Below are positions 26,485 through 34,043 of a DNA stretch of 64,000 bases, in pieces. The stretch covers positions 104,444 to 168,443 of the forward strand of contig PMOL01000009.1 of the NCBI GenBank assembly GCA_003162415.1, written 5' to 3'. The notes beneath the pieces were generated by a model. It was not told where the DNA came from. It saw only the letters and a program-made list of their open reading frames with translations, and searched no databases. Source of the stretch: Candidatus Dormiibacterota bacterium. GTDB taxonomy: Bacteria; Chloroflexota; Dormibacteria; Aeolococcales; Aeolococcaceae. Both the position numbers and the translations under genes were made by a program. Each line of letters starts with the position of its first letter. Within the stretch, counting starts at the first letter, position 1.

Positions 26485-26494
26485 TGAGGGGAGT

Positions 26495-26868
26495 GCAAGC
26501 CGGCCGATAAGCCGGGTTCTGTCCTCGCCTGCGCGGCAGGCAAGTGACGGTCATCCATCTGGGACGCCGGTTACCCGGCGCCTCGAGCGGCCCACCTGAG
26601 ACACGGGGAGCGAGCAGCTCCTGAGCGCCGAAGCGCTCGGTCTCTGTTTGGCCTTGCTCCGGGCGGGGTTTACCTGGCCGGCCGGTCACCCGGCCGCCGG
26701 TGGGCTCTTGCCCCACCATTTCACCGTTGCCCCGGACGGGTCCGGGGCTGTGTCATTTCTGTGGCACTCTCCTTCGGGTCACCCCGACTGGGCGTTACCC
26801 AGCGCCCTGCTCTGCGGAGCCCGGACTTTCCTCGGACGCGTGTGTCCGCGACCGTCTGGCCGGCTTGC
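26495..26868 (-). ncRNA. rnpB: RNase P RNA (bacterial type A)
   Basis: Catalytic RNA of RNase P, which trims the 5' leaders of tRNA and tmRNA precursors. On the minus strand the 5' end GCAAGCCGGCC (26858-26868) pairs perfectly with GGCCGGCTTGC (26495-26505) to form P1. The conserved CR-I box GAGGAAAGTCCGGGCT is at 26826-26841, and ACAGAACCCGGCTTA near the 3' end is CR-V, forming P4 with it. Internal GGTGAAATGGTGGGG and GTAAACCCC segments are also typical. The length of about 374 nt fits type A. Ends are set by P1 and agree with a minus-strand -10 at 26875-26880. Confidence 0.95.
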
Positions 26869-26874
26869 CCGACG

Positions 26875-26884
26875 AGTCTATCCT
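26875..26884. promoter_or_regulatory. Overlapping divergent -10 elements of rnpB and pepE
   Basis: Minus-strand TAGACT (26875-26880) would start transcription at about 26868, exactly the P1 5' end of rnpB. Plus-strand TATCCT (26879-26884) could drive pepE with a leader of about 40 nt. The two hexamers share two bases. Confidence 0.45.
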
Positions 26885-26932
26885 CTGGGGCTGCTGACCA
26901 ACGGGATCCGAATCGAGGAGATCGCACCACTC

Positions 26933-27640
26933 ATGAATCGACGTCTGCTCCTGCACGCCGGAGGTGACGGCACGTCCGCCCGGCCGGCGGTCATCGAGCA
27001 TCTCCGCGGTGCTCGCCGAGCGGTGATGATCCCGTATGCGCAGAGTGACCACGACCGTGCCACCGCCCGATTCCAGGAGTGGCTTGCGCCGCAGGGAGTC
27101 GAGATCATCGGCGTGCACACCGCGAGCGATCCACGCGCCGCAATCGGCGGAGCCGAGGCCATCTTTGTCACCGGTGGCAACAGCTTCCGGCTGGTGAGCG
27201 CACTCCACAGCCTGTCGTTGATCGACGCCGTGCGATCCGCGATCGACAGCGGGATTCCGTATTACGGAGCGAGCGCCGGTGCCAACGTCGCCTGCCCGAC
27301 GATCCGGACCACGAACGACATGCCGATCGTGCAGCCGCCCAGCTTCGCCGCGTTCAACCTGGTTCCGTTCCAGATCAATCCGCACTACATCGACCCCCCG
27401 CCACCCGAGGCGCGGATCGGCGAGACGCGCGAGGAGCGCCTCACGGAGTTCCTGGAGGAGAACGACGTTAGCGTCGTCGCGCTCCGCGAGCAGGGATGGC
27501 TGGAGGTCGACGGCGAGTCGATGCACCTGCGGGGGACAGGTGGGGCAGTGCTCTTCCGGCGCGGCGCCGATCCTGCGGAGCTGAAAGCAGGCGTCGACCT
27601 CTCCGCGCTCCTCGTCGAAACCCCTCGCTTCGACGCCTGA
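26933..27640 (+). CDS. pepE: Peptidase E-like (family S51) protein
   Basis: A 235-aa Ser peptidase of the class I glutamine amidotransferase fold, which in the family cleaves Asp-X dipeptides. IFVTGGNSFRLV near residue 78 and IPYYGASAGANVACPTI near 110 carry the signature; the Ser in GASAGA (about 115) is the nucleophile. NTTDMPI-like RTTNDMPIVQPP and QINPHYID with the His complete the motif set. The length matches the family. GGAG lies 12 bases before the ATG. The gene is divergent from rnpB. Confidence 0.88.
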   Translation: MNRRLLLHAGGDGTSARPAVIEHLRGARRAVMIPYAQSDHDRATARFQEWLAPQGVEIIGVHTASDPRAAIGGAEAIFVTGGNSFRLVSALHSLSLIDAVRSAIDSGIPYYGASAGANVACPTIRTTNDMPIVQPPSFAAFNLVPFQINPHYIDPPPPEARIGETREERLTEFLEENDVSVVALREQGWLEVDGESMHLRGTGGAVLFRRGADPAELKAGVDLSALLVETPRFDA

Positions 27641-27680
27641 CGACCTTTCCAGGGAGAGGTGAAGCGTACATTTGTTTGCG

Positions 27681-27709
27681 TTGACGCCTCACCACACAGG
27701 TGTTAGGGT
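27681..27709 (+). promoter_or_regulatory. Promoter of the dcw cluster
   Basis: TTGACG (27681-27686), a 17-base spacer and TAGGGT (27704-27709) make a good sigma-70-type promoter. Transcription would start near 27716, just upstream of the GTGG repeats. Confidence 0.65.
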
Positions 27710-27720
27710 TCGGCGCGCCG

Positions 27721-27750
27721 GTGGAGAAAAGTGGTGAGTAGTGGGGATAC
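27721..27750 (+). promoter_or_regulatory. Triple 10-bp GTGG repeats, candidate MraZ operator
   Basis: Three consecutive 10-base units, GTGGAGAAAA, GTGGTGAGTA and GTGGGGATAC, share GTGGnGA at an exact 10-base period. MraZ is known to bind direct repeats with a TGGG-like core at this period upstream of its own gene. Here the repeats lie right after the predicted start site, a position suited to autorepression. Confidence 0.7.
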
Positions 27751-27754
27751 CGAC

Positions 27755-28261
27755 GTGACGACGGAGAGGCTCGAGCAGGTCCGAGTCGAGATGCGTGTTC
27801 CGGTGACGTTCTGCGGAACGTACCACCACCATATCGATGAGAAGGGACGCGTGGCGATCCCGGCCCAGCTGCGCCGCTTCCTGCCCGAGGGCAGCGTCGT
27901 CGCCCCCGGGCCTGAGAACCGCCTGATGATCTGGCCCCCGGACGAGTGGGCGGTGAAGAGAGACCTTTTTCTTCGCACCGCCGAAACACCCGCCCAGGAG
28001 CGGCGCTTCATGCGCCTGCTCATCGGAAACAGCTCGCTGTTCGAAGTCGACGCCCAGGGACGCCTGCTCCTCTCGGCACAGCAGCGCACCTTCGCGCAGA
28101 TCGTCGACCAGGTTGTCTTCGTCGGCCTCGGCACCGGCGTCGAGATCGTCGCCGACGAGCTCTGGCAGTCCGACCAGGCGGAGCTCAGCCCCGCCGAATT
28201 CACCCAGGTCTGGGACCTGGTCCACCAGCGCGGTACGTCCGCATCTCCGTCCCCGGCGTGA
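27755..28261 (+). CDS. mraZ: Transcriptional regulator MraZ
   Basis: A 168-aa MraZ, the ring-shaped DNA-binding protein that controls the division and cell-wall cluster. Two SpoVT-AbrB-like repeats are visible: GTYHHHIDEKGRVAIPAQLRR and SSLFEVDAQGRLLLSAQQR, each with the family's D-x-x-G-R core. GTG 27755 was chosen because it follows the repeats; the frame is open to GTG 27731 inside them, and ATG 27791 (MRVPVTFCG) is closer to the usual MraZ N-terminus. Then rsmH follows after 27 bases. Confidence 0.92.
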   Translation: MTTERLEQVRVEMRVPVTFCGTYHHHIDEKGRVAIPAQLRRFLPEGSVVAPGPENRLMIWPPDEWAVKRDLFLRTAETPAQERRFMRLLIGNSSLFEVDAQGRLLLSAQQRTFAQIVDQVVFVGLGTGVEIVADELWQSDQAELSPAEFTQVWDLVHQRGTSASPSPA

Positions 28262-28288
28262 GCGCCCCAGACGGATCCGCCTCGATCA

Positions 28289-29305
28289 ATGACCATCCCC
28301 CTGTCGCTCGTGGCCGATATGGGGACGCTCGACGACGCCACGCCCGGTGTCCCGTCGCCTGACGGCGCGGGCCACCGGCCGGTCCTTCTCACACCCCTTA
28401 TAGAGAGCCTGCAGCCCCGGCCCGGGCAGATCGCCGTCGACGCCACGTTCGGCACCGGCGGGGTCACGGCCGCGCTCCTCGAGCGCGTCTCACCGGGCGG
28501 CCGGGTGATCGCGATCGATCGCGATCAAAGCGCTGTCGACGCCGGTCGCGCCCGCTTCGGCGCAGACGGCGCCGTGGAGATCGCCCAGGGCGACTTCGCC
28601 GACCTCGAGGCCATCGTCCACGCCCTTGGCGTGACGGCAGCGGATCTCGTCGTCTTCGACCTCGGCATCTCCTCAGTCCAGCTGGACGACCCGGCACGCG
28701 GCTTCAGCTTCCGCTTCGACGGACCGCTCGACATGCGCATGGACCCGAGATCGGGCACGACCGCCGCGCATCTCGTCGATTCGCTGACCGCGGACGAGCT
28801 GACGTCGTTGATCCGTGACTACGGCGACGAGCGCTTCGCGCGGTCGATCGCGAGCCGGATTGTCAGAGCGCGGGAGCGCTCGCCGATCACCACCACCACG
28901 CAGCTCCGTGAGCTCGTGGAGCAGGTGGTGCCCCGGCGGTTCTGGCCGAAGCGGATCCACCCGGCGACGCGCACCTTCCAGGCGCTTCGCATCGCGGTGA
29001 ACCACGAGCTGGAAAGCCTCGAACGAGGTCTGCAGGCAGCCATCAGCATCCTCCGGCCCGGTGGGCGTCTTGGGGTCATCTCCTTTCACTCTCTCGAGGA
29101 CACCCTTGTAAAGAACGCACTCCACGTCGCAGCTCAGAATTGTGTCTGTCCGCCCCAACAGCCCCACTGCACCTGCGTCCACCGGGCCACACTCTTTCTC
29201 CTCACCCGCAAGGTGATCCGGCCGGACTCGGCCGAACTGGCCACGAATCCGAGATCTCGCTCGGCGCGGCTGCGGGTTGCGGAGAAGCTCGCCACCGACG
29301 GGTGA
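28289..29305 (+). CDS. rsmH: 16S rRNA (cytosine1402-N4)-methyltransferase
   Basis: A 338-aa SAM-dependent methyltransferase that modifies C1402 in the ribosomal P site. Visible are GHRPVLLTPLIESL at the N-terminus, VDATFGTGGVTAALLE for SAM binding, DLGISSVQLDDPARGFSF, HPATRTFQALRIAVN and GVISFHSLEDTLVKN, all hallmark RsmH blocks. The NCVCPPQQPHCTC cysteine stretch is also typical. ATG 28289 is used; ATG 28319 is an alternative. It is the second gene of the dcw cluster. Confidence 0.95.
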   Translation: MTIPLSLVADMGTLDDATPGVPSPDGAGHRPVLLTPLIESLQPRPGQIAVDATFGTGGVTAALLERVSPGGRVIAIDRDQSAVDAGRARFGADGAVEIAQGDFADLEAIVHALGVTAADLVVFDLGISSVQLDDPARGFSFRFDGPLDMRMDPRSGTTAAHLVDSLTADELTSLIRDYGDERFARSIASRIVRARERSPITTTTQLRELVEQVVPRRFWPKRIHPATRTFQALRIAVNHELESLERGLQAAISILRPGGRLGVISFHSLEDTLVKNALHVAAQNCVCPPQQPHCTCVHRATLFLLTRKVIRPDSAELATNPRSRSARLRVAEKLATDG

Positions 29306-29344
29306 CGGGCAGCCCACCTCTCAACGCCTCACTTCGCGACCCCA

Positions 29345-29375
29345 GGGGAGAGCCGCGCCTGGCGCGGCTCTCCCC
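29345..29375 (+). terminator. Perfect 15-bp inverted repeat between rsmH and ftsL
   Basis: GGGGAGAGCCGCGCC and its exact complement flank a single T, giving a very stable hairpin (14 bp with a 3-nt loop). No U-tract follows, so it may be a processing or attenuation hairpin rather than an intrinsic terminator. Confidence 0.5.
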
Positions 29376-29459
29376 GCCATCACGCTCGCTTCGCCGGCCC
29401 GGCACCGTCGGTGCCCCTCCATCGTCCCTCTCAACGATTCACCACTGGAGACCAGGGCA

Positions 29460-29954
29460 GTGTTCCAATTGCGTTTCGCACCTGGCGTCGACCGCGGGTC
29501 GACACCGACGGCCGCCGGCGTCGACGACGTTCCATTCGAACCACTGGTTCGGCGTCTGCGCATCCGCCGCGGCGGACCCCGTACGCCGCTGCCGCTGCTT
29601 CCGGTGATCGCGATCGCCGCGGGCATCGGTATCGCGTATGTCAACCAGACCGCGCACGTCACCACGGACACGTACCAGGCGACCCGTCTCGCCGCGCAGC
29701 AGCAACAGCTCGTCGCCCAGGACTCGCAACTCAACGCTGAGCTTTCGCGACTCGAGTCGTCGGAGCGGATCATCGCCTCAGCGCAGCACATGGGCATGCG
29801 CCCGGCGGCGCGACCGGCGTTCGTGGTGGCCGCGCCGCACGGTGTCATCACGTCACCACCGGAACAGCTCACCGGGAGCGACACCAAGAGCGCGCTGCAG
29901 CAGCTGGTCGGCGCGCTCGACGGCGCCTTCGCCGGGACCGGCACGGGTCGATGA
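29460..29954 (+). CDS. ftsL: FtsL/DivIC-like division protein
   Basis: A 164-aa bitopic protein. A cytoplasmic basic segment (RRLRIRRGG) is followed by one membrane helix (LPVIAIAAGIGIAYVN, about 44-60) and an extracytoplasmic coiled coil (YQATRLAAQQQQLVAQDSQL onward). The tail has IIASAQHMGMRPA, the usual end of FtsL coiled coils, then a flexible tail. Identification rests on this topology and on its place between rsmH and ftsI. GTG 29460 begins the coding-like region. Its stop overlaps the ftsI start (ATGA). Confidence 0.8.
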   Translation: MFQLRFAPGVDRGSTPTAAGVDDVPFEPLVRRLRIRRGGPRTPLPLLPVIAIAAGIGIAYVNQTAHVTTDTYQATRLAAQQQQLVAQDSQLNAELSRLESSERIIASAQHMGMRPAARPAFVVAAPHGVITSPPEQLTGSDTKSALQQLVGALDGAFAGTGTGR

Positions 29955-31726
29955 ACCCGCGCCGCCGCTCACCGGAGTCGGCGCGCTCAGCCCACGCGCG
30001 TGCCATCGCCGACGCACCGGACCTGCGCCGTCGCGGGCTCTGGCTGGTGCTCGCATTCCTGGCGATGGCCACAGCCGTCTTCGGCCGCCTCGTGCAGATC
30101 CAGATCATCCAGGGCAAGTCGCTGGCTGTGGCCGCCGCTCAATCGCACACGTCGTCGATCACGCTGCACGCCACCCGCGGTGTGATCCTCGATCGGAACG
30201 GCCGCGTCCTCGTGAGCAACGTCCAGGTCTTCGACGTGTTCGTCGACCCGGCACTCGTGGCGGCCGCCGATCGCAACCAGGTCGCGGGCATGCTCGCTCC
30301 GATACTGCAGATCACCTCCGCCCAGGTACTGCGCGCGCTCAACCAGCCGAATCAGTTCGACTACCTCGTCAAGGGCGTCTCGCAGGACGTCAACGACAAG
30401 CTCCAGGCGCTCGGACTGAGCGGCATCGGCACCGTTCCCTCCGAGGAGAGCGTCTACGAGCCCTCACCGGTGCCCGGCCTCTCCTTCGCTGCGAACCTCC
30501 TCGGCTTCGTCAACGGGAACGGCGCCGGTCAGTATGGCCTCGAGGGTTACTACAACTCGATCCTGTCAGGCGTGAACGGGCACGAGTCCACGTTGACCGA
30601 CGTCAACGGCAACGCCATCGTCCTCGGCGAGCAGCAGAAGGTTGCGGCCGAAAATGGCGATAACCTGGAGCTGGGCCTCGACCCGCTGACCCAGAACTGG
30701 GCCGAGCTGGCTCTGGCCAACGGCGTGAACTCCTCGAAGTCTTCGTCGGGAACGCTGATGATCATGGACACCAAGACCGGCGCGATCGAAGCCTGGGCTC
30801 AGTACCCGTCCTACAACGCCAACAGCTATGAATCGGCGAACTTCGCGGACTTCCGGGACCTTGCGGTCGCGCAGCCCTACGAGCCGGGGTCGATCATGAA
30901 GGTGATCACCTTCGCCGGCGGCCTCAACCACAACGCGTTCACGCCGAGCACGGTGATCGACGAGAAGCAGCAGCGGATCGACGGGTTCCTCATCCACGAC
31001 TGGGACCGGCGTTCCCACGGCAACGTGACCATGCAATGGGTGCTCGACGACTCGCTCAACAACGGCGCCATCGACGCCATGAAGATGGAGGGCGAGAACG
31101 CCTACTACAACAACCTGCTCGCCTTCGGGATCGGCGCCCCGACCGGGATCGACCTGGCGGGCGAGGCCAACAACCCGCTGGCGCCGCAGTCGTCGTGGAA
31201 CCCGCTCAGGTACGCCGAGGCCACCTTCGGGCAGGGCCTCGTGACCACACCGGTGGAGATGCTGGCCGCGGTGAACGCGGTCGCCAACGGCGGCGTCTGG
31301 GTGCAGCCGCACGCCGTCAACGCGATCATCAACCCCAATACCGGCACGACCACGCCCTTCGTCCCGGTGACGCGGCGCGTCATCTCGACCACCGCTGCGA
31401 ATACCCTCGCGCACATGATGGTGGGTGTGGTGAACGATCCCGGCGCCGAGGGGAAGCGGGCCAAGATCCCGGGCTACAGCATGGAGATCGCCGGCAAGAC
31501 CGGGACGGCCCAGGTGGCGCTCCCCAACGGTGGCGGCTACGGCCCCAACGTGGTGGCGTCGTTCGTCGGGTTCATGCCCGCCACCAACCCCCAGTTCACC
31601 ATGATGGTGATCCTCAACAACCCGCAGGTGAACGCCGGCAACCGCTTCGGCTCCATCCTGGCGGCACCGATCTGGAAGCAGATGGCCGAGCTGATGCTCG
31701 ATGACCCAACGCGGATCGAACCGTGA
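29951..31726 (+). CDS. ftsI: Peptidoglycan transpeptidase FtsI (class B PBP)
   Basis: A 591-aa class B penicillin-binding protein that cross-links septal peptidoglycan. One membrane anchor lies near residues 28-48. The pedestal domain starts at TRGVILDRNGRVL (RGxxxDRxG motif). The transpeptidase domain has SIMK (Ser314-Lys317), SLN (about 368-370) and KTGT (about 516-519), so all active-site boxes are present; the second is SLN rather than the common SSN. There are no PASTA domains. The next gene is mraY with a GTGA overlap; murE and murF, which usually come next, are missing. Confidence 0.94.
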   Translation: MNPRRRSPESARSAHARAIADAPDLRRRGLWLVLAFLAMATAVFGRLVQIQIIQGKSLAVAAAQSHTSSITLHATRGVILDRNGRVLVSNVQVFDVFVDPALVAAADRNQVAGMLAPILQITSAQVLRALNQPNQFDYLVKGVSQDVNDKLQALGLSGIGTVPSEESVYEPSPVPGLSFAANLLGFVNGNGAGQYGLEGYYNSILSGVNGHESTLTDVNGNAIVLGEQQKVAAENGDNLELGLDPLTQNWAELALANGVNSSKSSSGTLMIMDTKTGAIEAWAQYPSYNANSYESANFADFRDLAVAQPYEPGSIMKVITFAGGLNHNAFTPSTVIDEKQQRIDGFLIHDWDRRSHGNVTMQWVLDDSLNNGAIDAMKMEGENAYYNNLLAFGIGAPTGIDLAGEANNPLAPQSSWNPLRYAEATFGQGLVTTPVEMLAAVNAVANGGVWVQPHAVNAIINPNTGTTTPFVPVTRRVISTTAANTLAHMMVGVVNDPGAEGKRAKIPGYSMEIAGKTGTAQVALPNGGGYGPNVVASFVGFMPATNPQFTMMVILNNPQVNAGNRFGSILAAPIWKQMAELMLDDPTRIEP

Positions 31727-32682
31727 GGGAAACGATCGCTGTCGGCGTGCTCGCCTTTGTGGCGGGCGTCGTGCTCTACCCCGTGTTCATCGGCCTCCTG
31801 GTGCGATTTGGCGCACGTCAGCATGTCGCCTCCTACAGCCCGGCGAGCCACCGCGCCAAGGAGGGCACCCCAACGCTCGGCGGCCTGCTGTTCTGCCTGG
31901 TGGTCCTCATCGCCTGGCTCGCCGTCGATCGCTCGCGCCAGGGATTCGTTGCAATCTTCGCGTTGCTCGCCGGCGCGATCGCCGGTGGCCTCGATGACAT
32001 CGTCAACATCAATGACGTCTCCAGGCTCGGCCTGTCCGTGTACCAGAAGCTCGGGCTCCAGGGCGTCGCCGGTGTGCTCGTCGGGGTGGGGCTGACCATC
32101 GCCGGGTTTACGAACCAGTTCTTTCCCGGGCTCGGCGCGCCCAACCTCGGCTGGGGCCTCGCGATCGTGGCGGCGATCGCAGTCGTCGCCACCAGCAACG
32201 CGGTCAACCTGACCGACGGTGTCGACGGGCTCGCCGCGTCGTGCACGACGCTCGTGCTTATCGGCCTCGCCATCATCGGGGTGACCCGCGGCGACCTCAC
32301 GGTCGCGGTGATCGCCGCAGCGCTCGCCGGCGCGGTCGCGGCTTTCCTGCTCTTCAACTGGTTCCCGGCGCGCGTCTTCATGGGCGACGCGGGGTCGCTG
32401 GCAGTCGGCTGCGTCATCGTCGCCCTGACCGCGGAGCTGCACCTCATCTGGCTGCTTCCGGTTCTCGGGATCGTGTTCGTGGTGGAGGCTGCCAGCGTCG
32501 TGGTCAATGTGACCGCGATCCGCAAGTTCGGCACTCGCGTCCTGCGCGCGAGCCCGATCCACCATCACTTCGAGGAGCTCGGGCTCCGCGAGCGGCGCCT
32601 CGTCGCGGCTTTCGCCGCCGCCGCGGCGGCCGGCACCGCCATCACCGTGCTGTTCGCCCACGTCGCCGGCCCGGTCACGTGA
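31723..32682 (+). CDS. mraY: Phospho-MurNAc-pentapeptide transferase
   Basis: A 319-aa polytopic enzyme that makes lipid I from UDP-MurNAc-pentapeptide and undecaprenyl phosphate. About ten membrane helices are visible. Signature loops are present: KEGTPTLGGLLF, GLDDIVNIND (the Asp pair), NAVNLTDGVDGLA and FMGDAGSLAVG, plus SPIHHHFEELGL near the C-terminus. GTG 31723 overlaps the ftsI stop. The enzyme is slightly short compared with the usual 330-360 aa. Confidence 0.95.
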   Translation: MRETIAVGVLAFVAGVVLYPVFIGLLVRFGARQHVASYSPASHRAKEGTPTLGGLLFCLVVLIAWLAVDRSRQGFVAIFALLAGAIAGGLDDIVNINDVSRLGLSVYQKLGLQGVAGVLVGVGLTIAGFTNQFFPGLGAPNLGWGLAIVAAIAVVATSNAVNLTDGVDGLAASCTTLVLIGLAIIGVTRGDLTVAVIAAALAGAVAAFLLFNWFPARVFMGDAGSLAVGCVIVALTAELHLIWLLPVLGIVFVVEAASVVVNVTAIRKFGTRVLRASPIHHHFEELGLRERRLVAAFAAAAAAGTAITVLFAHVAGPVT

Positions 32683-34043
32683 GCGAGAGGCCCGTGGTGG
32701 TGATTGGCGCGGGACGCAGTGGTCTCGCCTGCGCGCGGACGCTCGCCGGCGAAGGTCATCGAGTCGTCCTCGTCGATCGATCGGACACGCTGGCGATCCG
32801 GGAGCGAACGGCGCTCCTTCCGCGCACCGTCGAGGTGCGTCTCGGTGGCTATCCCGACGACATCGCGGCGGAGGCGCTCATGGTCTGCCCGAGCCCGGGA
32901 GTGCCCTGGAACGCACCCGAGCTCCAGGTCGCGCGTGACCACGGGGTGCCGGTGCGGAGCGAGATGGATCTCGTCTTCGAGCGCTGCCGGGCGCGCATCT
33001 GCGGGATCACCGGGACCAACGGCAAGACGACCACGACCGCGCTGGTCGCCGCGATCCTGGAACGAGCCGGGGAGCGCGTGCATCTCGGCGGCAACATCGG
33101 CGCCACCATGCTCGACCGCCTCGACGTGGTGAGCGACACCGACTGGGTGGTGCTCGAGCTCTCGTCGTTCCAGATCGAGTCGGTGCGCGAGCCGCGGTGC
33201 GCAATCGCATGCGTGCTCAACGTCACCCCTGATCACCTCGATCGGCACGGCGACTTCGAGACGTATACCGAGACCAAACGACGCCTGGTGCGGTTCGCGC
33301 TCGACGACGCCGTGCTCGGCTTTGACGATCCGATCACTCGCGAGATGGCGGCGGTGACCACGTCGAGGGTGCGTTACTTCGGCCTGCATCCGGGCATTGC
33401 CGACGGCGCAACGCGAGCCGGCGACGATGTGGTCAGCGTCAATGCGGGCTCGGCGGCGCCGGTGCTGCCGGTGCGCGACATTCCGCTCTTCGGGGAGCAC
33501 AACCTGCAGAACGTGCTTGCGGCCGTGGCCGTCGCGCGCGCGGCCGGAGTGGCGACGCCCCCGATCGCAGGCGCGGTGCGCGACTTTCACGCGGTGCCGC
33601 ACCGGCTCGAGACGGTTCGGGACCAGGACGGCGTGCTCTGGGTCAACGACAGCAAGGCGACCAATGTCGAGTCCGCCATCGCGGCGTTGCGCTCCTTCCC
33701 GGACCGGACGATCGTGTGGATCGGCGGCGGCAAGGGTGCGGGCACCTCCATCGAGACGCTCGCCGACGAGGTCACGGCCCGGGCGCGTCATGCGGTGCTC
33801 AACGGAGCCAGCGCCGGGGAGCTCGACGAAGCACTCGCCCGGCGGGGTTTTGCCGCTCGCACAGTCGTGCCGTCGCTCGGGGACGCGGTGGCCACCGCGG
33901 CGGAGCTCGCCCGTCCAGGCGACGTCGTGCTGCTCGCACCCGGGTACAAGAGCTTCGACCAGTTCCGTGATTTCGAGGACCGCGGTCGCGCGTTCGGCGA
34001 GGCGGTCCGCCACCTCGCGGCACGCTCGGCCGGGAAGGGCTGA
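32679..34043 (+). CDS. murD: UDP-MurNAc-L-alanine:D-glutamate ligase
   Basis: A 454-aa Mur ligase that adds D-Glu to UDP-MurNAc-L-Ala. It has the N-terminal Rossmann-like loop VVIGAGRSGLACA, SPGVPWNAPEL (the MurD uracil-site pattern SPGxx), ATP loop GTNGKTTTTAL, LELSSFQIE, NVTPDHLDRHG, WVNDSKATN and the C-terminal APGYKSFDQFRDFEDRG. The last is diagnostic for MurD (S-x-D-x-F-x-x-F-x-x-R-G). GTG 32679 overlaps the mraY stop, and its own TGA overlaps ATG of ftsW by one base. Confidence 0.95.
   Translation: MSERPVVVIGAGRSGLACARTLAGEGHRVVLVDRSDTLAIRERTALLPRTVEVRLGGYPDDIAAEALMVCPSPGVPWNAPELQVARDHGVPVRSEMDLVFERCRARICGITGTNGKTTTTALVAAILERAGERVHLGGNIGATMLDRLDVVSDTDWVVLELSSFQIESVREPRCAIACVLNVTPDHLDRHGDFETYTETKRRLVRFALDDAVLGFDDPITREMAAVTTSRVRYFGLHPGIADGATRAGDDVVSVNAGSAAPVLPVRDIPLFGEHNLQNVLAAVAVARAAGVATPPIAGAVRDFHAVPHRLETVRDQDGVLWVNDSKATNVESAIAALRSFPDRTIVWIGGGKGAGTSIETLADEVTARARHAVLNGASAGELDEALARRGFAARTVVPSLGDAVATAAELARPGDVVLLAPGYKSFDQFRDFEDRGRAFGEAVRHLAARSAGKG

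Noticed and set aside
26294..26719. Minus-strand 141-codon ORF and plus-strand start at 26648
   Set aside because: Both lie inside or run through the RNase P RNA, whose conserved boxes and P1 pairing explain the sequence.
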